NCBI GenBank assembly: GCA_040217155.1
Contig: JAVJNS010000030.1
Span: 41,552 to 105,551, forward strand
Reading direction: 5' to 3'
Length of the DNA: 64,000 bases
Source of the DNA: Pelagibius sp040217155
GTDB taxonomy: Bacteria; Pseudomonadota; Alphaproteobacteria; Kiloniellales; Kiloniellaceae
In this document: piece by piece, positions 53,517-62,633 of the stretch
How the letters are laid out: every line of letters starts with the position of its first letter
Numbering within the stretch: position 1 is the stretch's first letter
The notes under the pieces: generated by a model
Told to the model about the DNA's origin: nothing
The model's input: the letters and a program-made list of their open reading frames with translations, nothing else
The model's database searches: none
Made by a program: the position numbers and the translations under genes

Positions 53517-54839
53517 ATGACGAGTCAGTCCGGCAGATCCAGATCAGGCTTTCCAGAGAAAAGACAGAAAACGACCGTTGCCGAGCCGTCGCGTCGCCAC
53601 TTGCTGACGGCCGGTCTGGCGGCGGGCGCGGGCGCCGCTCTCGCCGGCCTGCGGACAGGGCCCGCGGCGGCGGCCGGCGAGCCGGCGATCACCGAGATCC
53701 AGGACTGGAACCGCTACCTCGGCGACGGTGTCGACGCCCGGCCTTACGGCGCGCCATCGCCCCATGAATCGCAGGTCGTGCGCCGCAATGTCGCCTGGCT
53801 GACGGCGGATCCGGTCTCCTCGGTGAACTTCACGCCGCTGCACGAGCTCGACGGCATCATCACACCCAATGGTCTGTGTTTCGAACGTCACCACGCCGGC
53901 ATCGCCGAGGTCGACCCGGCGCAGCAGCGTCTGATGATTTCCGGACTGGTGGATACGCCGCTGATCTTCACCATGGAAGACATTCTGCGCTTCCCCCGCG
54001 AGAACAAGGTCTACTTCCTTGAGTGCGCCGCCAACTCCGGTATGGAGTGGCGCGGCGCGCAGCTGAACGGCTGCCAGTTCACCCACGGCATGGTCCACTG
54101 CGTGGTCTATACCGGCGTCCGGCTGCGCAGTCTGCTTGAGGAGGCGGGGGTGAAGGCCGGCGGCAAGTGGCTGTTGGCCGAAGGCGCCGACGCCGCTGCC
54201 ATGACCCGCTCGATCCCCATGGAAAAGGCGCTCGACGACTGCATGGTCGCCTTCAAGATGAACGGCGAAGCGCTGCGCCCCGAGCAGGGCTATCCGCTGC
54301 GCCTCGTGGTGCCGGGCTGGGAAGGCAACATGTGGATCAAATGGCTGCGCCGCCTCGAGGTCGGCGACAAGCCCTGGCAGCAACGCGAGGAAACCTCGAA
54401 GTACACCGACCTGCTGGCCAACGGCAAGGCCCGGCGCTTCACCTGGGCCATGGACGTAAAATCGGTGATCACCAGCCCTAGCCCGCAGGCACCGGTCGTC
54501 CATGGCCGCGGGCCCTTGGTGGTTTCCGGACTCGCCTGGTCCGGCAACGGCACCGTCAAGCGCGTCGATGTCAGCCTCGATGGCGGGCGCAACTGGAAGA
54601 CGGCGCGCCTTGACGGGCCCAGCCTGTCCAAGGCGCTGCACCGCTTTTATCTCGATGTCGATTGGGATGGTTCCGAGTTGCTGCTGCAGTCCCGCGCCAT
54701 CGATGAGTTGGGCTTGGTGCAGCCGACGAAGGACGCCCTGCGCCGCGCGCGCGGCGAGAATTCGATCTACCACAGCAACGGAATCCAGACGTGGTATGTG
54801 AAAGCGGATGGGGCGGTTGAAAATGTCGAAGTTTCTTAG
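53517..54839 (+). CDS. soxC: Sulfane dehydrogenase molybdenum subunit SoxC
   Basis: Sulfite-oxidase-fold molybdoenzyme that with SoxD oxidises SoxY-bound sulfane sulfur, allowing complete thiosulfate oxidation to sulfate. The 440-residue protein has a Tat signal (SRRHLLTAGLAAGAGA), the molybdenum ligand Cys170 in YFLECAANSGMEW and the C-terminal dimerisation domain (about 310-430). CGGAGTG lies upstream of ATG 53517. It overlaps soxD by 17 nt. Confidence 0.94.
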   Translation: MTSQSGRSRSGFPEKRQKTTVAEPSRRHLLTAGLAAGAGAALAGLRTGPAAAAGEPAITEIQDWNRYLGDGVDARPYGAPSPHESQVVRRNVAWLTADPVSSVNFTPLHELDGIITPNGLCFERHHAGIAEVDPAQQRLMISGLVDTPLIFTMEDILRFPRENKVYFLECAANSGMEWRGAQLNGCQFTHGMVHCVVYTGVRLRSLLEEAGVKAGGKWLLAEGADAAAMTRSIPMEKALDDCMVAFKMNGEALRPEQGYPLRLVVPGWEGNMWIKWLRRLEVGDKPWQQREETSKYTDLLANGKARRFTWAMDVKSVITSPSPQAPVVHGRGPLVVSGLAWSGNGTVKRVDVSLDGGRNWKTARLDGPSLSKALHRFYLDVDWDGSELLLQSRAIDELGLVQPTKDALRRARGENSIYHSNGIQTWYVKADGAVENVEVS

Positions 54840-55920
54840 GGTCGCCGGCGCGGCGGGCGTGGCGCTGCTGCTGACCGCGGCGCCGGCCAAGGCCGCCGGC
54901 GACGCGGCGGCGGGCGAAAAGATCTTCAAGCGCTGCGCCGCCTGCCACGCGGTCGGCGAGGGCGCCGGCAACAAACTGGGCCCGCCTCTGAACGAGGTGA
55001 TCGGACGGCCCGCCGGCTCGCTGCAGGGCTTCAAGTATTCCAAAGGCATGGTGGCCGCCGGTGAGGCGGGCATGGTGTGGGACGACGAGACCCTGGGCGC
55101 TTTCCTCGCAAAGCCGCGCGACGTCATCAAGGGCACCCGGATGAGCTTCCCGGGTCTGCGCAAGGAAAACGAGCGGGCCGATGTCATCGCCTATTTGAGA
55201 TCCTTCACGACAGGTCTGGATCAAGCCGCGGCGGCGCCCGAGCCGCCAGTTGCGGCGCCTCAGCAGACGGCAGCCGCGCCGGCAGTGCCGCTCGCAACCG
55301 ACACGGCGCTTCCGGAGCACGGCGTCTTCCATCTGGGCCGCCCGGCCACGGCCGAGGAAATCGCGGCCTGGGACATCGACGTCCGTCCGGACGGCGCCGG
55401 CCTGCCTGAGGGCAGAGGTAGCGTGGCCGAGGGCGAGGCGATCTTCACCGAGTCCTGTGCCGTCTGCCACGGCGATTTCGGCGAAGGGCGCGGCCGCTGG
55501 CCGGTCCTGGCCGGCGGTTTCGATACCCTGACGGCGGAGCGGCCGGTCAAGACCATCGGCTCCTACTGGCCCTATCTCTCGACGGTCTACGACTACGTAC
55601 GCCGGGCCATGCCCTTCGGCGATGCCCGCTCGCTGAGCGACGACGAGGTCTACGCGCTCACCGCCTACCTGCTCTACCTCAACGACGTGGTCACCGACGA
55701 AGGCTTCGAACTTTCGCAGGAGAACTTCTCGGATTTCCGCTTGCCGAACGAGGGAAATTTTTTCATGGACGATCGCGCCGAGGAACCGAACTACGCCAAG
55801 CGGGCCGAGCCCTGCATGAGCGACTGCAAGCCCGGCCCCGTCACGATCACCCAGCGCGCGCGCGTGCTCGACGTGACTCCGGACAGCGAAGAGGAACCCG
55901 CCGGTGGCGCAGTCGACTGA
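54823..55920 (+). CDS. soxD: Diheme cytochrome subunit SoxD
   Basis: Electron-accepting partner of SoxC. The 365 residues hold a Sec signal (cleavage near Ala24) and two cytochrome c domains with CAACH (38-42) and CAVCH (212-216), linked by an Ala/Pro-rich hinge (about 132-165). ATG 54823 inside the soxC end is preferred; ATG 54808 would add five residues. Presence of SoxCD predicts no sulfur globule accumulation. Confidence 0.93.
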   Translation: MSKFLRVAGAAGVALLLTAAPAKAAGDAAAGEKIFKRCAACHAVGEGAGNKLGPPLNEVIGRPAGSLQGFKYSKGMVAAGEAGMVWDDETLGAFLAKPRDVIKGTRMSFPGLRKENERADVIAYLRSFTTGLDQAAAAPEPPVAAPQQTAAAPAVPLATDTALPEHGVFHLGRPATAEEIAAWDIDVRPDGAGLPEGRGSVAEGEAIFTESCAVCHGDFGEGRGRWPVLAGGFDTLTAERPVKTIGSYWPYLSTVYDYVRRAMPFGDARSLSDDEVYALTAYLLYLNDVVTDEGFELSQENFSDFRLPNEGNFFMDDRAEEPNYAKRAEPCMSDCKPGPVTITQRARVLDVTPDSEEEPAGGAVD

Positions 55921-56029
55921 CCGCGCCGCGTTCACTCTTTCTTGAGAGGCTGGCGGCTTTCGCGCGCCCGATGTTCTGGCGTAGACTCTTTTTGCGACCC
56001 CGCCGAGGCATCCGTTGAAGGAGAGGACA

Positions 56030-56485
56030 ATGCTGCGCACCTTGGGACTGCTGGCGATTGCCGTTTTGTTGGCGACTGGAGGCGCGCCTTCCCGCAGTCT
56101 GGCGCAGGCGCCCGAAGGCTATCACCGCCTGGTGCTCTACATCGCCGAGGATGACGAGAAAAAGATGAACGGCGTGCTCGATGTCGCCGCCAATGTCTCG
56201 CGCCACTACAGCGCGATCGGCGAAGAGGTGGAGATCGAGATCGTTGCCTACAATCAAGGCCTGCACATGCTGCGTGCGGATACCTCGCCGGTGAAGGAGC
56301 GCCTGACGAATTTCATGCAATCGATGATCAACGTTACGTTCCAGGCCTGCGGCAACACGCTCGATACCATGGAGCGTAACGAGGGTGCCCGCCCGCCGCT
56401 GCTGGACGGCACGGGAACGGTGCAGACCGGTGTGGCCCGGCTCATCGAGCTCGACGAAGCGGGCTGGACGCTGGTGCGGCCGTAA
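56030..56485 (+). CDS. Periplasmic DsrE-family protein
   Basis: A 151-residue protein with Sec signal (cleavage near Ala25) and a DsrE/DsrF-like domain (32-145) with a single conserved-type Cys107 in FQACGNT. DsrE-like proteins carry sulfane sulfur on such a Cys. AAGGAGAGGA precedes ATG 56030. It follows soxD after 109 nt on the same strand, so it is probably an added sulfur-trafficking factor of this sox cluster, although no classical sox gene name fits. Confidence 0.82.
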   Translation: MLRTLGLLAIAVLLATGGAPSRSLAQAPEGYHRLVLYIAEDDEKKMNGVLDVAANVSRHYSAIGEEVEIEIVAYNQGLHMLRADTSPVKERLTNFMQSMINVTFQACGNTLDTMERNEGARPPLLDGTGTVQTGVARLIELDEAGWTLVRP

Positions 56486-56516
56486 ATTTCGTCAAACAGG
56501 GCCGGCCTATGTCGAT

Positions 56517-57182
56517 TCACTCGGCCCGCAGCGGCAGCGGCACCGCGAGATAGACGCCGAATTCCTCACCGATGTCGCAGCTGACCCGGGCGTGCACTCT
56601 GCCTTGACGGTCCAGGAACCGCTGCTCGTCGGTGACCGGGAAGATGCCCTCGTGCCAGATGTTGGGGTGGATGTAGAGGCCGCGGCTGCCGTCGCACCAA
56701 AAGGCCACCACCTTGTCCGGCGTCAGGTCGTCGCCGGGCAGGGCGGCTGGAATTACGAAAGGCTTCCGGTCCAGGGGGAAGAACAGCTGGCCGCCGTCGG
56801 GGTGGTAGTTCATGTGCCAGAGCAGCACCTGGTCGCGGGGCGCGCTGGCGGCTTCGGCCTTGGCCTGCTGGGGATCGCGGCTCCAGCCCAGCACATAGTG
56901 GCCACCGACCGCCTCGTTGCGGCCCATCAAGACGTCGCCGCTCCATTGGCCGTGGAAGAGTCCCTCGACATAGCCGGCCTCGTCGCCGGTGTCTTCGTCC
57001 ACCGGGCGCCAGCCCTGGGCCGGCCAGCGCACGATCTCAATGTCGAAGCAGTCCGGGTCCTCCACCAGGGACCCGTAGCCCTCTACTGAGTCATCGCTCG
57101 CCACGATCAGGGGAACCTGGTGTAGCGGCAGGCTGGGTTTCTCATCGGGATCGAAGAGGTAGCTGGGGGCCGTGGCTTGCAT
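56517..57182 (-). CDS. Ureidoglycolate lyase-like protein (AllA fold)
   Basis: A 221-residue protein of the ureidoglycolate lyase superfamily (PF04115-type cupin): GYGSLVEDPDCFDIEIVRWP at 30-50 and the C-terminal GLYIHPNIWHEGIFPV, which supplies ligands for the cupin site. It is longer than E. coli AllA (160 residues). No other purine or allantoin gene is near, so the real substrate may differ. ATG 57182 follows AAGGA; ATG 57200 is an alternative. It faces the DsrE gene convergently and the pirin gene divergently. Confidence 0.78.
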   Translation of the reverse strand: MQATAPSYLFDPDEKPSLPLHQVPLIVASDDSVEGYGSLVEDPDCFDIEIVRWPAQGWRPVDEDTGDEAGYVEGLFHGQWSGDVLMGRNEAVGGHYVLGWSRDPQQAKAEAASAPRDQVLLWHMNYHPDGGQLFFPLDRKPFVIPAALPGDDLTPDKVVAFWCDGSRGLYIHPNIWHEGIFPVTDEQRFLDRQGRVHARVSCDIGEEFGVYLAVPLPLRAE

Positions 57183-57385
57183 TGGGGCCGTCCTTGTCAT
57201 TGGTCGCTGCCAGCCTGAAGTGTGGCCCGGCACCTTGTCACAATCAAACGCTTGCTTTCGCTGCGTTGCGTCCGCCATCGTTGGTCCGGCAGGACGCAGA
57301 GTCCCTCTCGTGTTCCCTATGATACCCGCCGGCTCGATCTTATTTCTATTCAAAGAATCGATGTACTGCAGCCAGGAGAAGCGCC

Positions 57386-58252
57386 ATGAGAAAAACGCTC
57401 GGCGTCTACGACAGCCCGCAACCGCATTGGGTCGGTGACGGATTCCCCGTGCGCACGATGTTCTCCCATGCTTCGCACGGCCAGGAGATCAGCCCCTTTC
57501 TGCTGCTGGATTATGCCGGTCCGGCGGACTTCCAGCCGGCCGGGCGGCCGCGCGGCGTCGGCGAACATCCGCATCGTGGCTTCGAGACCGTCACCATCGT
57601 CTATCAGGGCGAAGTGGAGCATCGGGATTCGACCGGCGAGGGTGGCCGCATCGGTCCGGGCGATGTCCAATGGATGACGGCGGCCTCGGGCATTCTGCAT
57701 GAGGAGTTCCATTCCCGGGAATTTACCCGCCAGGGCGGCACGCTGGAGATGGTGCAGCTGTGGGTCAATCTGCCGGCCAAGGACAAGCTCGCGGCGCCGG
57801 GCTACCAGACCCTGCTCGACCGCGATATACCCGAAGTCGAATTGCCGGACGCCGCGGGCTCCCTGCGGGTGATCGCCGGCGAGTTCGCCGGGCAAAAGGG
57901 CCCGGCGAGGACCTTCACACCGATCGACGTCTGGGATCTCCGGCTGCGCCGCGACGGTCAGGTGTCGCTGCCGCTTCCCGAAGGCCATGGCGTCTCGCTG
58001 GTTGTGCTGCGCGGTGTTGTTCTGGTGAACGGAAAGGACGTCGTGCGCGCCGGCCAGTTCGCGCTTCTCGATCAAGGCGGCGGCGCGGCCGCGGTGGAGG
58101 CGAACGGCGATGCGACGCTGCTGGTACTGAGCGGTGAACCGCTCGACGAGCCGGTCGTGATGCACGGACCCTTCGTCATGAACACCGCCGACGAGATCCG
58201 GCAGGCGATAGCCGATTTCCAGAGCGGCCGCTTCGGCGCCATGCCGGAATAA
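57386..58252 (+). CDS. Pirin family protein
   Basis: A 288-residue bicupin with the pirin metal site GEHPHRGFETVTIVYQGEVE (about 55-75) and GPGDVQWMTAASGILHEEFH, in which three His and one Glu bind iron. Bacterial pirins act as quercetinase-like enzymes or redox modulators. GGAGAAGCGCC precedes ATG 57386. It is followed on the same strand by an FMN reductase gene. Role in this organism is open. Confidence 0.9.
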   Translation: MRKTLGVYDSPQPHWVGDGFPVRTMFSHASHGQEISPFLLLDYAGPADFQPAGRPRGVGEHPHRGFETVTIVYQGEVEHRDSTGEGGRIGPGDVQWMTAASGILHEEFHSREFTRQGGTLEMVQLWVNLPAKDKLAAPGYQTLLDRDIPEVELPDAAGSLRVIAGEFAGQKGPARTFTPIDVWDLRLRRDGQVSLPLPEGHGVSLVVLRGVVLVNGKDVVRAGQFALLDQGGGAAAVEANGDATLLVLSGEPLDEPVVMHGPFVMNTADEIRQAIADFQSGRFGAMPE

Positions 58253-58374
58253 GAGCCGCTGCGCCGATCCGCGGGACCTGATCCGGCGGTGGCGGTTGGG
58301 GTGAGGGGCATGGCAGGATGGGACTCTGCCCGCCGCCCTCCGAATCGGGCAATGTTTTGACGAAGGACCGCACA

Positions 58375-58944
58375 ATGAAGTTGATTGGCATTTCTGGAAG
58401 TCTGCGGCGCGAGTCGTTCAACACCGCCCTGTTGAGGGCGGCGGCGGCGCTGGCGCCCGAGGGCGTCGAACTCGCCGTCGAAACGATCCGCGGCGTTCCG
58501 CTCTACGACGCCGACCAGGAGGCCGCGGAGGGAGTGCCGGAGAGGGTTTCCGCGTTGAAGGACGCCATCGCCGCGTCACACGGCCTGATCCTGGCGACGC
58601 CGGAGTACAACAATTCGATGCCGGGTACCCTGAAGAACGCCATGGACTGGCTGTCCCGGCCACCGGCGGACTCGGCGCGCGTCTTTCGTGGCAGGGCGGT
58701 CGCCGTCATCGGCGCTTCTCCGGGCGGGTTTGGAACCGTGCTCGCGCAGTCCGCCTGGCTGCCGGTCCTGCGCACCCTGGGCACCAATCCCTGGTTCGGC
58801 GCCCGCCTGATGCTGTCGCGCGCCGGCAGCGCCTTCGACGATGAAGGGCGTCTCACCAGCGACCAGTCGCGCGAGCAGCTTCAGAAATTCATGGCCGGTT
58901 TCGCCGATTTTGCCCGCGCCGCCGCGCCCTCCGGTCCCTCCTGA
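58375..58944 (+). CDS. NAD(P)H-dependent FMN reductase family protein
   Basis: A 189-residue flavodoxin-like reductase: phosphate loop GISGSLRRESFN (4-15) and TPEYNNSMPGTLKNAMDWLS (about 81-100) binding the isoalloxazine. It probably reduces quinones, azo dyes or chromate or supplies FMNH2. AAGGA precedes ATG 58375; the upstream frame is noncoding. The pair with pirin suggests a redox or quinone stress function. Confidence 0.9.
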   Translation: MKLIGISGSLRRESFNTALLRAAAALAPEGVELAVETIRGVPLYDADQEAAEGVPERVSALKDAIAASHGLILATPEYNNSMPGTLKNAMDWLSRPPADSARVFRGRAVAVIGASPGGFGTVLAQSAWLPVLRTLGTNPWFGARLMLSRAGSAFDDEGRLTSDQSREQLQKFMAGFADFARAAAPSGPS

Positions 58945-59047
58945 CGCTCACAACAGGCCGCCTGCCTGGGCGATGAATTTCCACAAATTCACATGGATAT
59001 TGTTGACTAATGTGGGTGTTTCGGCAGTCTTTCCGGATCGCTTGTTT

Positions 59048-59069
59048 CAGGGATTCGGGCAGGGATTCG
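59048..59069 (+). repeat. Direct repeat CAGGGATTCG x2 before the dehydrogenase gene
   Basis: The 10-mer occurs at 59048-59057 and 59060-59069, ending 4 nt before the GTG start. The second copy supplies the AGGGA ribosome site, so the repeat may duplicate the Shine-Dalgarno sequence. Confidence 0.4.
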
Positions 59070-59073
59070 CGAC

Positions 59074-61494
59074 GTGTCGGGCAGGCAGCACTGTAAGTAC
59101 CTCATCATCGGGGGCGGCATCATCGGCTGCTCCGTCGCCTATCACCTGGCCAAGGCGGGCGAGAAGGACATCGTCCTGCTGGAAAAGGCCGGCCTGACCG
59201 AGGGCGCCACCTGGCACGCGGCGGGACTGGTCGGCCAGCTGCGCTCGTCGCGCAACACCACGCGCATGCTGCAGCGTTCGGTCGAGTTCTACGACCGGCT
59301 GGAGGCGGAGACCGGTCAGGCCATCGATTGGAAGAAGGTCGGCAGCCTGCGTCTCGCCTGTTCCCCCGACCGCCTGCTCGAGGTCAGGCGCCTGGCCACC
59401 ATGGCGCGCAGCTTTGGCCTGGAGATGCAGGTCGTCACCGCGCGGGAGGCCTATGATCTCTTCCCGCTGATCGATCCCCAGGGCGTGCTCGGCGCCGCCT
59501 TCATCCCGTCCGACGGGCAGGTCGATCCGGCCAGCCTCTGCCAGGCCATCGCCGCCGGCGCCCGCCAAGCGGGCGTGAAGATCGTCCAGGGCCGTAAGGT
59601 GCTCGACGCGAAAGTCGTCGATGGCCGCGTCACCGAGGTACAGACCGACGACGGCGCCTATGCGGGCGAAACCGTCGTATTGGCCGCCGGCATGTGGAGC
59701 CGCGAGCTGGGCCGCAAGCTGGGCGTCAACGTTCCCGCCTGCGCGGTGGAGCACCAGTATCTCGTGACCGAGCCGATTCCGGGCATGCCGAAGGATCTGC
59801 CGACCCTGCGCGATCCTGACCGTCTCGTCTACTACAAGCCCGACGCCGGCGGCCGCCTCGTTATCGGCGGTTACGAGGACGACACGCTGCCTTTCGGCGA
59901 CCACGGCATTCCCGGTGACTTCGCCCGCCAGCTGCTGCCCGAGAACTTCGACCGCTTCGAGCCGTTGGCGGCCTACGCGGGGCAGGTGACACCGGTGGTG
60001 AACACGGTCGGCGTGCGCCAGATCGTCAACGGGCCGATCCCCTATTCGGCCGACGGCGACTTCGTCATGGGCAGGGCGCCGGAGCTCGACAACCTCTTCG
60101 TCGCCACCGGCTTCCTCTACGGCATCGCCGCCGGCGGCGGGGCCGGCGCGATCATGGCCGAATGGATCCTGGAGGGCCGGCCGAGCCTGGACCTCTGGCC
60201 GCTCGACATTCGACGCTTCGCTTCCCACCACGGCACCCGGGCCTTCATGTATCCGCGCGCCGTGGAGCACTACGCGCATCACTACAAGATGCGCTACCCC
60301 GGTCAGGAGAGCGAAGCGGCCCGCGGCATCCGGCGCAGCCCGCTCTACGAGATATTGAAAGCCCGCGGCGCGGTCTACGGTTCCAAGAACGGCTGGGAAC
60401 GTCCCAACTGGTTCGCGCCCGAGGGCGTCGAGCCGGTCGACAAGCCGGGCTTTACGGACCAGAACTGGAAACCCTTTGTCGCAGAGGAGCACCGCGCCGT
60501 TCGGGGGGCTGTGGCCCTCATCGACCAGTCGAGTTTCTCGAAGTTCGAGCTGCGCGGCCCCGGCGCCCTCGCCGCGATTCAACGTCTTGCCGTATCCAAT
60601 ATGGACAAGCCGGCGGGCGCGGTGATCTACACCCAGCTGTGCAACGAGCGCGGCGGCATCGAGGCTGATCTCACCGTGACCCGGCTTGGCGAGGACTATT
60701 TCTACATCGTCACCGGCAGCGGCTTCGGCGTTCACGATGCCCACTGGATCAACAGTCACTTGCCGAAGGACGGTTCGGCCCTGCTTCTGGAGGTCACCTC
60801 CGGCAAGGCGGTCATCAACCTCTGCGGTCCCCGGGCGCGCGAGGTGCTGTCCAAGGCCGCCGAGGAGGATGTCTCCAACGCCGCCTTTCCCTTCGCCACC
60901 GCCCAGTGCATCACCATCGGCGCGGCGCCGGTGTTGGCGATCCGCATCGGCTATGTCGGCGAGCTCGGCTGGGAGCTGCACATTCCGACCGAGTACGCCG
61001 CCCACGCCTACGAGACTTTGCTGGCGGCCGGGGCGCCGCTGGGCATCCGCGACGTCGGCTACCGCGCCATCGAGAGCCTGCGCCTGGAGAAAGGCTACGT
61101 CTATTGGAGTGCCGATGTGACGCCGGACTACAGCCCCTACGAGGCCGGCCTGGGCTTCCGTGTCCATCTGAAGTCCAAGGGTGATTTCATCGGCCGCGGG
61201 GTGCTGGAGACGCAGAAGACCGAGGGGGTGAAACGCCGGCTCTGCACCTTCACGGTCGAAGAAGCCCTGCCGGTCTTCGGCGGCGAGACCATCTTGAGCG
61301 ACGGTGCGGTGGTCGGCCTGGTGTCCAGCGCCGGTTTCGGCACCACGCTCGGCAAGACCGTGCTCTACGGATATCTGCCGGCGGAGTTGGCCGAGAAGCA
61401 GGGGTTCGAAATCGAGGCCTTTGGCGAGACCTATGGCGCTGTGCGGGTCGCCGGGCCGCTGTATGATCCTGAGAACGAGAGGTTGAAAGCCTGA
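59074..61494 (+). CDS. Dimethylglycine/sarcosine dehydrogenase-like FAD and folate enzyme
   Basis: Demethylates an N-methylated glycine or related amine, passing C1 to tetrahydrofolate. The 806 residues comprise an FAD-binding DAO domain (GGGIIG 13-18; TWHAAGL with His48 in the position that binds FAD covalently), a linker domain (about 370-425) and C-terminal GcvT-like folate domains (430-800). Start is GTG 59074 with AGGGA. It heads an operon with a choline-kinase-like phosphotransferase and an MFS transporter. Dimethylglycine is the best-known substrate class, not proven here. Confidence 0.9.
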   Translation: MSGRQHCKYLIIGGGIIGCSVAYHLAKAGEKDIVLLEKAGLTEGATWHAAGLVGQLRSSRNTTRMLQRSVEFYDRLEAETGQAIDWKKVGSLRLACSPDRLLEVRRLATMARSFGLEMQVVTAREAYDLFPLIDPQGVLGAAFIPSDGQVDPASLCQAIAAGARQAGVKIVQGRKVLDAKVVDGRVTEVQTDDGAYAGETVVLAAGMWSRELGRKLGVNVPACAVEHQYLVTEPIPGMPKDLPTLRDPDRLVYYKPDAGGRLVIGGYEDDTLPFGDHGIPGDFARQLLPENFDRFEPLAAYAGQVTPVVNTVGVRQIVNGPIPYSADGDFVMGRAPELDNLFVATGFLYGIAAGGGAGAIMAEWILEGRPSLDLWPLDIRRFASHHGTRAFMYPRAVEHYAHHYKMRYPGQESEAARGIRRSPLYEILKARGAVYGSKNGWERPNWFAPEGVEPVDKPGFTDQNWKPFVAEEHRAVRGAVALIDQSSFSKFELRGPGALAAIQRLAVSNMDKPAGAVIYTQLCNERGGIEADLTVTRLGEDYFYIVTGSGFGVHDAHWINSHLPKDGSALLLEVTSGKAVINLCGPRAREVLSKAAEEDVSNAAFPFATAQCITIGAAPVLAIRIGYVGELGWELHIPTEYAAHAYETLLAAGAPLGIRDVGYRAIESLRLEKGYVYWSADVTPDYSPYEAGLGFRVHLKSKGDFIGRGVLETQKTEGVKRRLCTFTVEEALPVFGGETILSDGAVVGLVSSAGFGTTLGKTVLYGYLPAELAEKQGFEIEAFGETYGAVRVAGPLYDPENERLKA

Positions 61495-61517
61495 GATCGT
61501 AGCGAGAGGGGAGAAGT

Positions 61518-62486
61518 ATGACGGATGGCGGCAGCATGATCGAGGCGGCGGCGGAAGACGCGGGCGAACAGCAGGCCGTGCTGGAGGCGCTGTGGAAGAT
61601 TCCCGGGTTCGAGGCGATCCGTGCCGACGAGTTTACCGTCGAGCGCCAGGGCGGCATGACCAACTTGGTCTACAAGCTCGACTTCGGCAACCAGCGCTGC
61701 ATCCTGCGCATTCCCGGCAAGGGCACCGAGGAATACATCGACCGTGCGGTGGAACTGCACAACGCGCGGGTGGCCGCCGCGGCCGGCATGGCGGCGGAGG
61801 TGATCTACGGCGACGAAACCTCGGGGATTATGCTGACCCGCTTCATCGACGGCATCGTCACCATGTCGCCGCAGCGCTTCAAGGAGCGCGCGGGATCGCC
61901 GGCGCGCGCCGGCAGAGCCCTCAAGCAGATGCACGCCTGCGGCAAGGAATTCCGCTTCCGCTTCGAACTCTTCGCCATGATCGACGACTACCTCGGCATC
62001 CTCGCCAAGCAAGAGGCCGAACTGCCCGAAGGCTACACCACGGTGGTCGAGGCGGCGCAGCCGCTGCGCGCGGCGCTGGACGCCCATCCCCTGCCTTTGG
62101 CGCCTTGCCATTGCGATCCGCTGTGCGAGAACTTCCTCGACGATGGCGACAAGATGTGGGTTGTCGACTGGGAGTACTCGGGCATGAACGATCCGATCTG
62201 GGATCTCGGCGATCTCTCGGTGGAGGCCGGCTTCGACGCGGCGCAGGATGCTGAGATGATGACCGCCTATTGCGGCGGCGCGCCCTCGGCGGCGGTGATG
62301 GGCCGTATGGTGGTCTACAAGGCCATGTGCGACCTGCTGTGGACCCTCTGGGGCCTCATCCAGCATGCCAACGGCAATCCGGCGGAGGATTTCTGGGCCT
62401 ATTCCATCGGCCGCTTCGAACGCTGCCAGAAACTCATGCAGGACCCTGCTTTCGCCGGACACATCGAAGCTGTCCGGAAGGGGTGA
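61518..62486 (+). CDS. Choline/ethanolamine kinase-like phosphotransferase (APH fold)
   Basis: A 322-residue kinase with a Brenner-type catalytic loop HCDPLCENF (198-206, Asp200) and a metal motif VVDWEYSG (215-222, Asp217). The pattern is that of LicA-type choline kinases. AGGGGAG precedes ATG 61518, 23 nt after the dehydrogenase. With an N-methyl-glycine dehydrogenase before it and a transporter after it, the substrate is probably an amino-alcohol or quaternary amine, which would otherwise be drawn to phospholipid. Confidence 0.88.
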   Translation: MTDGGSMIEAAAEDAGEQQAVLEALWKIPGFEAIRADEFTVERQGGMTNLVYKLDFGNQRCILRIPGKGTEEYIDRAVELHNARVAAAAGMAAEVIYGDETSGIMLTRFIDGIVTMSPQRFKERAGSPARAGRALKQMHACGKEFRFRFELFAMIDDYLGILAKQEAELPEGYTTVVEAAQPLRAALDAHPLPLAPCHCDPLCENFLDDGDKMWVVDWEYSGMNDPIWDLGDLSVEAGFDAAQDAEMMTAYCGGAPSAAVMGRMVVYKAMCDLLWTLWGLIQHANGNPAEDFWAYSIGRFERCQKLMQDPAFAGHIEAVRKG

Positions 62487-62633
62487 AGGGGAGATCCCCC
62501 ATTTCGCTTTGGCCGGGAATGGAAGCGCGCGGTCAGGAAATTTTCGCGCCGGGCGAGCGGCGCAATTTGCCGTCGCGGATGCTATGCTGTCCGTGCCGCG
62601 GACAGTATCTGTCTGATCCAGGGGACCACGACC

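Noticed and set aside
51709..55187. Minus-strand frames opposite soxB and soxC/soxD (about 600 and 550 codons)
   Set aside because: Shadows of well-supported sox genes; no ribosome sites and low-complexity composition.
59047..61167. Long minus-strand frame (706 codons) opposite the dimethylglycine dehydrogenase-like gene
   Set aside because: It is the antisense shadow of a gene with clear FAD and GcvT domains; high GC keeps the frame open, and its sequence is His/Gly/Arg-rich without family motifs.
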